Below are positions 1-9,234 of a stretch of DNA of 64,000 nt, piece after piece. A model generated the notes under the pieces. It did not search any database, was not told the origin of the DNA, and saw only the letters and a list, made by a program, of their open reading frames with translations. Source of the DNA: BJGV01 sp003230615 (lineage in GTDB: Bacteria > Pseudomonadota > Gammaproteobacteria > Burkholderiales > Nitrosomonadaceae); assembly GCA_963663215.1 (NCBI GenBank), contig OY760140.1:1-64000 (forward strand), read 5' to 3'. Within the stretch, counting starts at the first letter, position 1, and every line of letters begins with the position of its first letter. The translations under genes were made by a program, and so were the position numbers.

Positions 1-381
1 GTGCCCAGTTTTATTCCTGAGATTCAAACGCGTGAGATGGAATCACTGATAAGAGTAAATAGCGGGGACGTCGCCGTGATGGGTGGGCTGATGCAGGACG
101 ATATAGTCAACAGGAACGCAACTGTTCCTGGATTAGCTAGTATCCCGTTGCTCGGATATTTGTTCCAGAACCGTAACGAAACTTCGAACAAGACCGAACT
201 GGTAATCTTAGTGCGGCCAGTTGTTGTCAAGCAAGCTAGTTTAGATGGCGACTACAAACACCTACGCGGAATGCTTCCTGATGACAATTTTATGATCAAG
301 CGCCATGGGGTGCGTGAACTTGGAGACAGAGACAATCTTCTTTTCAAACCCCCTGTGGTAGGTGAATTTGGAGACGGATAG
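1..381 (+). CDS. mshL: Secretin C-terminus (MshL-like), 5' end outside the window
   Basis: This is the last 126 residues of an outer-membrane secretin, the ring through which a type IV pilus or MSHA pilus leaves the cell. The visible part holds the conserved end of the secretin barrel domain: a SGDVAVMGGLM segment, then VPGLASIPLLGYLF, then TELVILVRPVVV. These are hallmark features of GspD/PilQ/MshL proteins. The reading frame is open from base 1, so the true start lies upstream. The stop is two bases before the next gene, which indicates one operon. The choice of MshL over PilQ or GspD rests on the MSHA-like genes that follow. Family assignment is firm; the exact name is inference. Confidence 0.85.
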   Translation: MPSFIPEIQTREMESLIRVNSGDVAVMGGLMQDDIVNRNATVPGLASIPLLGYLFQNRNETSNKTELVILVRPVVVKQASLDGDYKHLRGMLPDDNFMIKRHGVRELGDRDNLLFKPPVVGEFGDG

Positions 382-383
382 CC

Positions 384-1676
384 ATGAGCCTGCTGCTAGA
401 GGCTTTGAAAAAAGCCGAGCGGAATAAAATTGAGCTGGTTCAAAATAACGCGGTAGTTGAAAATACCACCGCTACATCTGTTTCTGGTTACCCCTCCGGT
501 GAAGAACTTGAACTTGTTCCAGAGAACACTCTTTCCTCCAATGATGCACCTAAACAACAAACCGACCACGCATCGACTCAAAATCGTATAGCTGCGCAGA
601 ATGTATTTTCGGCAAAGCAAAATAAGATAAAAGGCATAAGAATAGGACACGCCGGTAAATGGGCAATCTTCTCGGGGGTTGTGTTGATTACGATGATGTG
701 CGGAGCCTATTACGTGTGGAAGGAGACAACTTATACTTCCGAAATAGCTTTTCAGCCAAACGAGCTCAGGCCTGGTCTTACGCGTCAAAGGAGCGAGCTT
801 CCTCAGGCACCATCACAGGCTAAAATAAGTGTATTACCTGAATCGAACCTTGTTATGGCACCCATAGCTCGGGCTCCGATATTAAGCGATTCTAAGGATA
901 GAGAGAAAAAAGTATCCGCGCCACTTCCTAAGAGTGATGTCTCTGGCACCGATATCATCGATACCTCTCCACCTTTATCTCCTACCATCGTGGAGCGGTC
1001 TTCCGTGTTACCTGCAACTAAAGAGCGGGAAAATTTACAAGACAGAGCCGCTACAAATTCATCCTCTTCTGAGCATCCTATTAGTATTCAGTACAACCCA
1101 AGTACGAATAAAGTTTCCCCGCAATTGACATCCGCTTACCAAGCCTACGTTACAGGTGATTTGGATGTTGCCAGGCAGCACTATCTGAAACAGTTAGAGA
1201 GTAACCCAAGTAACAAGGATGTGTTACTTGGGCTTGCAGCCATTGCTACGCGCATGGGCCAAGATAATGAATCACAAACGTATTACCTTCGAATATTGGA
1301 ATTAGATCCGCGCGACCCTTTAGCAATTGCCGGTATGGCTGGACTCGGACAGGTCACTGATCCCTATCAGACCGAGAGTCGGCTAAAAACCCTTTTGGCA
1401 CAGCAACCTGATGCCGCAGCATTGCATTTCACGCTGGGTAACAATTATGTCACTCAGTTACGCTGGGCTGAGGCACAGCAATCTTTCTTCCGTGCTCTGA
1501 GCATTGATCCTACCAATGCCGATTATGCTTTTAATCTTGCAGTCAGCCTAGATCATCTGAATAAGATCCAGCTGGCGGCTAAATACTACAGTAAGGCGCT
1601 GGTGCTAGCTGGTAACAAACCGGTTGGGTTTACAAAGGTGCAAGTATCAGCACGACTCAAGGAATTAGCACAATAG
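384..1676 (+). CDS. mshN: MshN-like TPR protein of the MSHA pilus operon
   Basis: A 430-residue inner-membrane protein. It starts with MSLLLEALKKAERNK, the short amphipathic N-terminus typical of MshN and GspB-like proteins. One membrane helix lies at about residues 92-111, followed by a low-complexity Ser/Pro/Thr-rich periplasmic linker. The C-terminal part (about 245-430) consists of tetratricopeptide repeats, for example around residues 255-320 and 345-410. TPR proteins of this kind are thought to help assemble or place the secretin. The gene begins two bases after the secretin stop and ends with two consecutive TAG codons. The frame is intact, unlike several downstream genes. The mshN name is from position and architecture. 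Confidence 0.75.
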   Translation: MSLLLEALKKAERNKIELVQNNAVVENTTATSVSGYPSGEELELVPENTLSSNDAPKQQTDHASTQNRIAAQNVFSAKQNKIKGIRIGHAGKWAIFSGVVLITMMCGAYYVWKETTYTSEIAFQPNELRPGLTRQRSELPQAPSQAKISVLPESNLVMAPIARAPILSDSKDREKKVSAPLPKSDVSGTDIIDTSPPLSPTIVERSSVLPATKERENLQDRAATNSSSSEHPISIQYNPSTNKVSPQLTSAYQAYVTGDLDVARQHYLKQLESNPSNKDVLLGLAAIATRMGQDNESQTYYLRILELDPRDPLAIAGMAGLGQVTDPYQTESRLKTLLAQQPDAAALHFTLGNNYVTQLRWAEAQQSFFRALSIDPTNADYAFNLAVSLDHLNKIQLAAKYYSKALVLAGNKPVGFTKVQVSARLKELAQ

Positions 1677-1707
1677 TAGATTCCGAACGGCTAGCCCTTA
1701 AAAATAT

Positions 1708-3165
1708 ATGTCAACCTCAAAATCAGAACAACTATCAGAAGATCCATCAGAAAATCCATCAGAAAATCCATCAGAAAATCCATCAGGGAAACCACTGGGG
1801 CGATTGCTGGTCGAGAAGGGTGTCATCAGCTAGGATCAGTTACGCATTGCTCTGCTAGAGCAAAGTAAGCGCCACTTGCCACTCGGAAGGCTGATGGTAG
1901 GTCTAGGCTTCTTATCGGAAGCGACCATCCGTGACGTAATGGCTGAGAGCTTGGGACAGGAGAGCGTTGATCTTTCTAGTAGCATCGTTGATGCAGCAGC
2001 TATCAAACTAATTCCGAAGGATGTGGCACGACGTTTTTTACTATTGCCTCTAGCGTTAGACAAGAACGAGCGCACGCTAACACTAGCGATTGCCGATCCC
2101 GACAATATTATTGCTCTAGATCAAGTGCGTAGTTTGCACAAGAGCTTTTGGTCATCAATGGCGGTACGATTAAAAGTTATGAGTAATATGAATATTGCTG
2201 AGACTCGTGCACCCCAAGATGGGCGCATTTCGTTACGCCTATCGGGGCGGCCCATAGATTTTCGTGTAGCTTCACAGCCCACTACTCATGGTGAGAATCT
2301 GGTTTTGCAGATTTTAGACCGGCAGAAAGGTATCGTACCGCTGGAATACTTGGGTTTGCCAGAAGAAACGTTAGCCAACCTCAGGATTATGATCGCTCGC
2401 CCAGAAGGGATCATTTTAGTAACCGGGCCGACTGGCAGCGGCAAAACTACTACACTATATTCTGTGCTCAGTCACATCAATACCGAGGCTGTTAATATCA
2501 TGACCCTTGAAGATCCCGTAGAGTACCCAATGGTGATGATCCGTCAAACCTCAGTGAATGAGGCAGCTAAGCTTGATTTTGCTAGTGGTGTGCGTTCTAT
2601 GCTACGCCAGGATCCGGATATCATTCTTGTGGGAGAAATTCGCGATCATCCTACTGCCGAGATGGCTTTTCGCGCCGCCATGACCGGACATCAGGTGTAT
2701 TCCACCTTACATAGCAACTCCGCAATCGGTGCGATTCCACGCCTACTTGACATTGGTATGCTACCGGACATCATGGCGGGCAACATTATTGGGATTGTCG
2801 CACAGCGGTTGATACGTGTGCTTTGTCGACATTGCAAAGAACCCTATGAACCAAGTGCCACCGAGATAAAGCTGCTTGGCATTTTGCCAGATCAACCAGC
2901 GCAGACAATTTACCGTCCAGCAGGCTGTGATTTATGTGGACAAAATGGTTATAACGGTCGAGTAGCAATCATGGAACTTCTGAAAATGGATCAGGATATC
3001 GATGAACTGATCGCACGCCGTGCCACTGGGCGCGAGATCAAGACGCTAGCGCTAGAGAAAGGGTTTCGTCCCCTTATAGAAGATGCAATTCAGCGTGTTA
3101 TGGACGGAGTTACTTCGCTAAGTGAAGTAACTAGGGTGGTTGATGTCACTCAACGGATAGCTTGA
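1708..3165 (+). pseudogene. mshE: mshE pilus-extension ATPase, broken by an amber codon and an internal deletion
   Basis: This encodes a GspE/PilB/MshE-type hexameric ATPase that powers pilus extension. The frame opens at ATG 1708, and after 41 codons TAG at 1831-1833 interrupts the N-terminal MshEN domain (GVIS-stop-DQLRIALLEQ). Family members usually have Glu or Gln there, so a GAG or CAG to TAG change is likely. The frame then runs intact to 3165; translation could only restart at TTG 1876 or later. A second lesion is visible: residues IALDQ run straight into VRSLHKSFW, so the family's SDIHFEP region and roughly 100 residues are missing in frame. The Walker A motif GPTGSGKTTT, the Asp box, Walker B (PDIILVGEIRD) and the His box are still present. 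Four 12-bp repeats encode Ser-Glu-Asn-Pro near the start. It overlaps mshG by four bases. Confidence 0.85.
1735..1782 (+). repeat. 12-bp tandem repeat, four copies
   Basis: Four 12-base units (TCAGAAAATCCA, the first with GAT in place of AAT) lie near the 5' end of mshE and encode Ser-Glu-Asn/Asp-Pro four times. A fifth, diverged unit follows. Because the unit is a multiple of three, changes in copy number would keep the frame. It lies in a poorly conserved N-terminal tail ahead of the MshEN domain. Confidence 0.85.
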
Positions 3166-4370
3166 TTATGGTCATATATGCGTACAAGGCGGTCAACAAA
3201 TCGGGAAAGAGGCGTGCTGGTTTGCAGGACGCATCTAATCTTGTGGATCTAGAGAAGCGCCTAAAGCGGACCGGGCTTGATCTTATCAACGGAAAGATTA
3301 CCAAGAAAAATCTGTTTGCTACTGGCACAACCGTTACGCGCCGAGAGCTGATCACTTTCTTTTTTAACATGGAACAGCTTACTAACGCTGGCGTACCTTT
3401 GCTAGAAAGCCTAGCAGATCTGCGCGACACGTTATCCAATCCACTTTTACGCGAAGTTGTTGCAAATATGATCGAAAGTATAGAAGGGGGCATGAATTTT
3501 TCTCAAGCGATGGCCGAGCACCCACGCATATTTGAGAAAGTGTTTGTCAGTTTGGTGAATGCAGGTGAGAAAAGTGGCAAGCTGCAGGAAGTGTTCCTGC
3601 ATCTCACCAATACTCTCAAATGGGAAGATGAAATGGCCTCCCAAACCAAGCAGGTGTTGATTTATCCAGCAATAGTAATGGTAGTAGTAATTGCTGTGGC
3701 ATTTTTCCTGATGGTATATCTAGTGCCACAGTTAACAGGGTTTATCAAAAATATGGGACAGACATTACCATTTCATACCAAGGCCCTGCTGTTTGTGTCG
3801 TCCGTATTCGTACAATACTGGTATGTAATTTTGGGGTTACCGATAATTACATTCGCTATTCTCAAGTTCATGATAGCGTTTAACTCGCAGGCCCGCTATC
3901 GATTCGATGACCTAAAACTAAAACTGTTGCCAATCGGCCCAATTTTAAAGAAAATTATTCTAGCGCGTTTTGCTAATTTTTTCGCCATGCTTTATGCATC
4001 CGGAATAAGCATTCTAGAGTGTATCGCTATTTGCCGCGACATTGCTGGTAACGTAGTTATTGAGGAAAGATTGACTCAAGCGGGTCGGGAGATAGAAGAG
4101 GGTAAGAATCTGACCCAAAGTTTTCAAAGTGCGAATATTTTTCCACCTTTAGTCCTACGTATGCTACGAGTGGGTGAAGCTACTGGGGCACTAGACAAGG
4201 CATTGCTTAATGTCAGTTATTTTTATGACCGAGATGTGAAGGAAGCGATTACGAAGGCACAGGCCATGATAGGTCCCGCAATGACTGTGTTGCTTGGGTT
4301 AATGCTAGGCTGGATCATGTTTTCCGTGCTCATGCCGATCTATGACGTCATTAGTAAGGTGAAAATATAA
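3162..4370 (+). CDS. mshG: MshG-like inner-membrane platform protein (GspF/PilC family)
   Basis: A 402-residue polytopic membrane protein of the T2SSF family, the platform on which the pilus ATPase acts. It has two repeated T2SSF domains (about 70-190 and 270-395), each followed by a strong membrane helix; a third helix lies at about 215-240. The conserved stretch NAGEKSGKLQEVF and its second copy RVGEATGALDKAL mark the two domains. The start at 3162 overlaps mshE by four bases; an ATG two codons later (3168) is equally possible. The frame is intact although its ATPase partner is broken. It overlaps the next gene by one base (TAATG), so the genes are translationally coupled. Confidence 0.85.
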   Translation: MIMVIYAYKAVNKSGKRRAGLQDASNLVDLEKRLKRTGLDLINGKITKKNLFATGTTVTRRELITFFFNMEQLTNAGVPLLESLADLRDTLSNPLLREVVANMIESIEGGMNFSQAMAEHPRIFEKVFVSLVNAGEKSGKLQEVFLHLTNTLKWEDEMASQTKQVLIYPAIVMVVVIAVAFFLMVYLVPQLTGFIKNMGQTLPFHTKALLFVSSVFVQYWYVILGLPIITFAILKFMIAFNSQARYRFDDLKLKLLPIGPILKKIILARFANFFAMLYASGISILECIAICRDIAGNVVIEERLTQAGREIEEGKNLTQSFQSANIFPPLVLRMLRVGEATGALDKALLNVSYFYDRDVKEAITKAQAMIGPAMTVLLGLMLGWIMFSVLMPIYDVISKVKI

Positions 4371-5908
4371 TGGCAGACAAGCTTCTTTTATTTCTTGGCG
4401 CTGAGTGGCTTAACGTTTATTTCTGGAGACAGGGGCAGCTACAGGTTGGGCAACCGTTTGCAAACGACGTATCAGGGCACGCAGCTTTTGCTGCTTTACT
4501 ACAAGAAAATCAGAAAGCTACTTGTTATTTGCTTACCGATCTGGTGGAAGAAGATTTTCGTTCTGAATCCATTCCTCACGTTGGCGGCAGGGATCGCAAA
4601 GACATTGTACATAGAAAATTCGAGCAATTTTATAGCAACACCCCGTTTCGTCACGCTCAAACATTATATCGTGAGCAGGATGGGCGACGCGATGATATGA
4701 CATTGTTTTCGGCGCTGACCAACCCTGAACTAGTTTCTCCTTGGTTGGATATCATGCTGAAACACGAAGCTTCTATAGCTGGAGTTTATTCGGTTCCCCT
4801 CATTAGTCGTCAACTTGTTAACCATATTTCTTCTTCCTATCTGTTACTGGTTACATGGCAAAAATACTCAGGGTTGCGTGAAATATTCTACCGAGATGGC
4901 AATATCAGTTTTTCACGGTTAACCCCACTAATACGTACTGACGATATCACAAAGCCATTGCAAACGGAGCTAAACCGTACCTATAAATATCTTAGTAGTC
5001 TTAGCTTACTACCCATAGATCAGGCGCTTGATGTTTACATTATTTGTAGCAAAGAACACAAGAAACAACTACAAAAGATATTGCCAGATTCGGACAACAT
5101 GCGTTTCCTGATTGAGGATATCGGCGTACCGGCTGGGCGCATTGGACTTAAGGAAGGTCCGATTGATTCGGACGCGACCTCTTTACTACTACATATGCTT
5201 GGACGTAAGCCACCAGCTAATCAGTATGCAGTTGCCGATTACATGCATTTTCACAGTTTGTGGAAAGCTAAGAACCTGCTTAAAATTTCTGTAGCCGCTG
5301 CTGCGTTCGTTTGTGTGACATGGTCTGGTACCAATTTATGGGAAGCATCCGAATTAAATCAGGATATAGAATCCCTTAGTGCCATGCAATCTTCCATAGT
5401 GGCTCAAGAACGCCAGATTGAGGCGGACTATCCGCGCTTTCCTGTTTCAGTTAATCGTATGAAAGATGGGGTATCAGTTATTCAGAAAGTTTCGGCTTAT
5501 GCACTGCTGCCTCAACAGTTTTTGACACAGGTTAGTAGAAAGCTAGAGGATTTCCCAATGATCCAGGTGAATAGCCTGTCATGGCGAGTCACATCTGGTT
5601 CAGGCGCCACACAAAAGAGTAGTCGCCAGATGATAACTCAAGCTTCGTTATCTTCTACATATCAGTAAATTCTTCTTGGTGGGGAGGTTTTATCCTCGCT
5701 TAATCTGCGGGACACTATTGATTCAATTGACCAGTTTCGTTTTGCATTAGAAAGAGAAGGATTTTCAGCTACGCCTGTCACAATGCCAATCAATCTTGAT
5801 TCTGGTGCCAGCATCGCAGGTGATCTTGACAGTGAAAAAAAACTTCGTGGTAGTACTTTTGTTATGAAGGTGGCAATGAAAAGGCAAGCTCAAACTGAGA
5901 GCTATTAG
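4370..5908 (+). pseudogene. PilM/PilN-like fused pilus assembly protein, interrupted by an in-frame TAA
   Basis: The N-terminal 300 residues resemble the cytoplasmic PilM/MshI actin-like fold. They are followed by one membrane helix at about residues 305-322 and a PilN-like periplasmic coiled-coil part. The frame meets TAA at 5666-5668 after ...ASLSSTYQ. The same frame then continues without any other stop for 79 residues (ILLGGEVLSSLNLRD... to ...QAQTESY) and ends at TAG 5906-5908. The continuation reads like the missing ferredoxin-like end of a PilN domain, so the TAA most likely replaced AAA, GAA or CAA. The apparent gap 5669-5941 is therefore gene remnant and not spacer. What the truncated 432-residue product could still do is unknown. 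Confidence 0.75.
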
Positions 5909-5941
5909 ATTGATGCCAGATAAAATTCGGACAAAATTTGG

Positions 5942-6553
5942 ATGAAATTTTCTACTAAAGACTTACCGCGTACTCGTGGCTTACTTATTATATCGGTTCT
6001 AACATTGGTATTAGGGGCCATTATTGCTTACGTAAGTAATGGAGTGTTGATCGAAGCACAGCAGTCTAAGATTATAGCGGATCGTGAATGGTCAGAGGCT
6101 CTTCGTAAGCTAGAACGTACCAAGAACGAAAAAGAGGATTTGCAGGGTTACTACCATCAATACCAGAATTTAGTAGAACAGAATGTAATTGGCCAAGAAA
6201 GACGTCTGGGCTGGATTGAAGCGATTGAGAAAATTCGCAATAAGCTAAATATTTTTAGTGTGAAATATAAGCTGGAACCACAAGAAACATTAAACTTAGA
6301 GACTGTCACAACTAGCAATAGCTTTGACCTTCACCGGAGTAATATGACATTAGATTTTAGTTTGCTGCATGAAGGACAGTTACTGAATTTTCTCGATACT
6401 TTAAGTAAGGAGGCAAAAGGTATGTACCTGTTGGAGAGTTGTACCCTTACCCGTAATGATTTCGTAAGGCAACTTAGGTTTATTCCAAACTTACAGGCAA
6501 AATGTACTCTGGGTTGGATAACACTGAACGAAAAAATTGTAGATGGTACATAA
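5942..6553 (+). CDS. mshJ: PilO/MshJ-like pilus assembly protein
   Basis: A 203-residue bitopic membrane protein. A short cytoplasmic N-terminus is followed by a membrane helix at about residues 13-33 and a periplasmic coiled coil (about 36-90) with a small C-terminal domain. This is the plan of PilO/GspM/MshJ proteins, which pair with PilN to link the inner-membrane machinery to the secretin. It follows the broken PilM/PilN gene and ends two bases before the next ATG. The frame is intact. Sequence similarity in this family is weak, so the assignment rests mainly on topology and gene order. Confidence 0.65.
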   Translation: MKFSTKDLPRTRGLLIISVLTLVLGAIIAYVSNGVLIEAQQSKIIADREWSEALRKLERTKNEKEDLQGYYHQYQNLVEQNVIGQERRLGWIEAIEKIRNKLNIFSVKYKLEPQETLNLETVTTSNSFDLHRSNMTLDFSLLHEGQLLNFLDTLSKEAKGMYLLESCTLTRNDFVRQLRFIPNLQAKCTLGWITLNEKIVDGT

Positions 6554-7030
6554 ATGAATCAGAAGAAAAAAATCCTTTGCTATATGTCACTTGTACTGAC
6601 TGCCTTGCCATGTGGTGCAGTTGCACAAGAGAAAATAGGCAGGTTGTTCTTTACACCAGAACAACGTATCCGGCTTGAACAGCTAGAGAGCAAGCCTGAG
6701 GGAGAAACCGCAGTCATTATTAGTGACAAAATTCTGGTAAATGGAATCGTACAGAGAAACGGCGGAAGTCGGGTGGTCTGGATAAACGGTGTTCCGCAAA
6801 GCCAGAAGGGTGCCAACGGGATATTGGTAGAGCGTGATATTACGCCTGACTCGGTGCCAGTTAAAATACCGGGTACAGGCAACTCAGTACGCCTTAAGGT
6901 TGGGCAGAGTATAGACCTAAACAGCAGTGTGAATAGGAGTATAGTTTCCGAGCAAGAGTTTAAATCAGCGCAACAATCTGCACAAAAAACTGGAAAAAAA
7001 TCCATCCTACCAAGCGGAAAAATGGATTGA
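6554..7030 (+). CDS. Small periplasmic MSHA operon protein (MshK-like)
   Basis: A 158-residue exported protein with a clear signal peptide (about residues 1-24, ending GAVAQ). The mature part starts with IGRLFFTPEQRIRLEQL, a segment seen in small PulC/MshK-like proteins of pilus operons, and has a predicted compact beta domain (about 45-125) and a hydrophilic tail. It follows the PilO-like gene directly, with no spacer after its stop. Its exact role is not known; PulC/PilP-type proteins connect the inner-membrane complex to the secretin. Frame intact. Confidence 0.6.
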   Translation: MNQKKKILCYMSLVLTALPCGAVAQEKIGRLFFTPEQRIRLEQLESKPEGETAVIISDKILVNGIVQRNGGSRVVWINGVPQSQKGANGILVERDITPDSVPVKIPGTGNSVRLKVGQSIDLNSSVNRSIVSEQEFKSAQQSAQKTGKKSILPSGKMD

Positions 7031-7036
7031 TTAGAG

Positions 7037-8454
7037 ATGCTACCTACTGTTCGCATATCTAGACAGCAGCACTCTTCTAGTTATGCAGTGTTACCTATCC
7101 AACAGAAAGGGGCAGCGTTGATGCTGCTTCTCACGATCCTTGTCCTTGGCACACTAACGACACTAGTGATTTCGATAACTGGTGGTAGCAACGCTGCAGA
7201 ACAAGACATGAAAACAGCTAAGGCGCTAGCGCATGCAAAAGAAGCACTTATATCCCATGCCGTCAGCGTTCTCTTGCCTACTGCTCCTGGTGCTGTAACC
7301 ACATCTCGCCCCGGAGACTTACCTTGTCCCGCTTTGGATAACAGTGGAGTTGCTGCCGCAAGTTGTGGTGATGCTGCTGGTACTACAGGCCAATCGGCCC
7401 GATTGGGTCGGTTGCCATGGATGACATTGGGTTTACCCGATTTACGGGACGGTCATGGTGAACAATTGTGGTACGCCGTATCCAATAACTTCAAGGAAAA
7501 CTTCCGAAAGATTTGTACAAACCCAGATCAGCCAGGCTGCCTGAATAGTGACTCAGGTGGCACTATTACCGTGCGTATATCTTCTGGGCTAGTAATTAAC
7601 AATGGCGCCAACCCTGATCCTTTCGTGCCCAGTGGGGTGGTAGCGGTCGTAATTGCACCAGGAGGGGTGATACAGCGTGAGGGAGCAGCTGCACTACAGG
7701 ATCGAAGTGCAGCTGGGTCATCCAATCCACAAAATTACCTAGATGTCGGTAATGGTGAAGATAATGCTGCTTTCATCGATGGTAGCGCCACAGATGGCTT
7801 CATCAACGGGCTTGTTTTAGATATTAATGGGAACCTTATTGTGAATGATAGGGTGATCAGTATTACTTACCAGGATTTGTTGCCAAAACTAGAGGAAAGA
7901 GTAGCAGGTGAGGTACTGAAATGTATGACTGATTATGCCTTAGCGAATAATGGTCGTTATCCTTGGGCGGCAGCTACTGTCGCCTCAGGCAGCGGCAATT
8001 ACTCCGATGTAATTAATAATCGATTTGGGCGGATTCCTGATACTCCCTTTATTTGGACTGCCATAAGCAGTCTTGGGGGGATGTCTTCCCTCTGGCCAAC
8101 GAGTTGCAATATTTTTCCCACATCCGATTGGTGGCTAAATTGGAAAAAACAGGTTTTTTATGGTTCAGCAGATGCCTATAAGCCTATCAATCCACCTACA
8201 CCACTTGTTGCCAACGCATGTGCCACAGTCGGCGCCTGTAGGGTGGTTGATCCACCTTCAACTGCAGCGGATAAACAGATAGTCGTGATTGTCGCAGGCA
8301 AGAGGTTATCCGGAGTTGCAGGTGGGCAGCCTCGGGTAACGACGGGGATATAGGAAACTCTGCAAACTATCTAGAAGATGCCAACCAATTGGGCGTTACT
8401 TTCTCGAAAAGTCCACTGACATCAACCTTCAACGACGTACTGGTTTACCAATGA
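7037..8454 (+). pseudogene. Large pilin-like protein of the MSHA operon, 3' end frameshifted
   Basis: The protein has a hydrophobic N-terminal helix (about residues 25-50) after a short leader, then a long extracytoplasmic domain with the motifs RPGDLPCPALD and GRLPWMTLGLPDL found in pilin-like MSHA accessory proteins. The open frame stops at TAG 8351-8353 after ...PRVTTGI. If one G is restored to the GGGG run at 8345-8348, the frame continues GDIGNSANYLEDANQLG...VLVYQ and ends at TGA 8452-8454. That stop overlaps the ATG of the next gene (ATGA, 8451-8454), which is the usual coupled arrangement and strongly supports the longer original reading. The lesion is a one-base loss in a homopolymer, so a sequencing error cannot be excluded. 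Confidence 0.75.
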
Positions 8455-9176
8455 GCAAGAATTCTAGGCACACTTCGCATTGCAATATCCTAGCTTGGCA
8501 GAGAGCGATTCCAAGTTCGACTCAGTATGGATTTAGCTTGATATAGATGGCTGTAGTAATGATTATTCTTACTATGTTAATCGGTGGTTTAGTTGCGCCA
8601 TTGACTGCACAGATAGATCAGCGGAACATGAACGAGACAAGGCAATCTCTCTCTGAGATAAAAGAAGCTTTGATCGGTTTTGCCGTTACTTCTGGGCGAT
8701 TACCTTGTCCCGCCATTTCGGCTGCCAATGGTGACGAGAAGGTAACCTGTGTTGCTTTAGCAGATAGGCATGGGTATATTCCCTGGGCTAAGTTGGGTGT
8801 GCCTAAGCTGGATGCTTGGGGTCATATATTCCGCTATAGTGTAACTCCAGCTTATGCTGGTCCGGCAGGAACACTAGTTTTATCTCCTCCAACAATTCGA
8901 GATATTACCATCCAGACCAGGGATGTAGCTGGTACGATAGTTAACTTATCTACTCCCAGTAATATTCCGGTTGTTGTTTTATCCCATGGCAAGAATGGCT
9001 ACGGTTCGACTGATGATCAGGGTGTTGTTGTAGCTGTGCCAGGTGCCAACATAGATGAAAATACCAATACAGCTAGCTCTACAACTTTTGTCTCTCAAGT
9101 TCCTACAGTAGCAGGCACTTCAGGAGGAGAGTATGATGACATTGTTACCTGGATTTCACCTAATATTCTTTGGTGA
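8451..9176 (+). pseudogene. Type IV pilin-like protein with its conserved Glu5 codon changed to TAG; 3' end replaced by an insertion sequence
   Basis: From ATG 8451 the frame gives a 26-residue hydrophilic leader, then the prepilin signature QYGFSLI, then TAG at 8544-8546, then MAVVMIILTMLIGGLV. In prepilins this position (mature residue 5) is an almost invariant Glu, so GAG to TAG is the likely change. Downstream the frame is intact for 209 residues, with a pilin helix and a globular domain (RLPCPAIS, YIPWAKLG, SHGKNGYGSTDDQG). Re-initiation at ATG 8547 would lack the leader peptide and the cleavage site. The final codons TGG TGA come from the inserted IS; the original tail is at 11084-11118. 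The gene is doubly damaged. Confidence 0.85.
9164..9171. repeat. Left 8-bp target-site duplication of the IS1595 element
   Basis: The octamer TATTCTTT lies directly before the left terminal repeat GGTGATTATCCCCTT and recurs at 11076-11083 directly after the right terminal repeat. Eight bases is the duplication length known for the IS1595 family. It lies inside the last codons of the pilin-like gene. Confidence 0.85.
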
Positions 9177-9234
9177 TTATCCCCTTACACCTGTACTGTT
9201 TTAGTATAGTATTATAGTCATGGAGGACAAAAAC

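Noticed and set aside
1735..1782. CRISPR-like repeat
   Set aside because: The 12-bp units are contiguous with no spacers and lie in a coding frame. No CRISPR array was seen in the window.
6580..7056. 158-codon minus-strand frame
   Set aside because: Exact antisense shadow of the MshK-like gene, which has a signal peptide and operon context.
1708..9176. Reassignment of TAG to an amino acid
   Set aside because: TAG ends intact genes (transposase, gshB, pnp, mshN) at the expected family lengths, and one interruption is TAA, so general recoding is unlikely.
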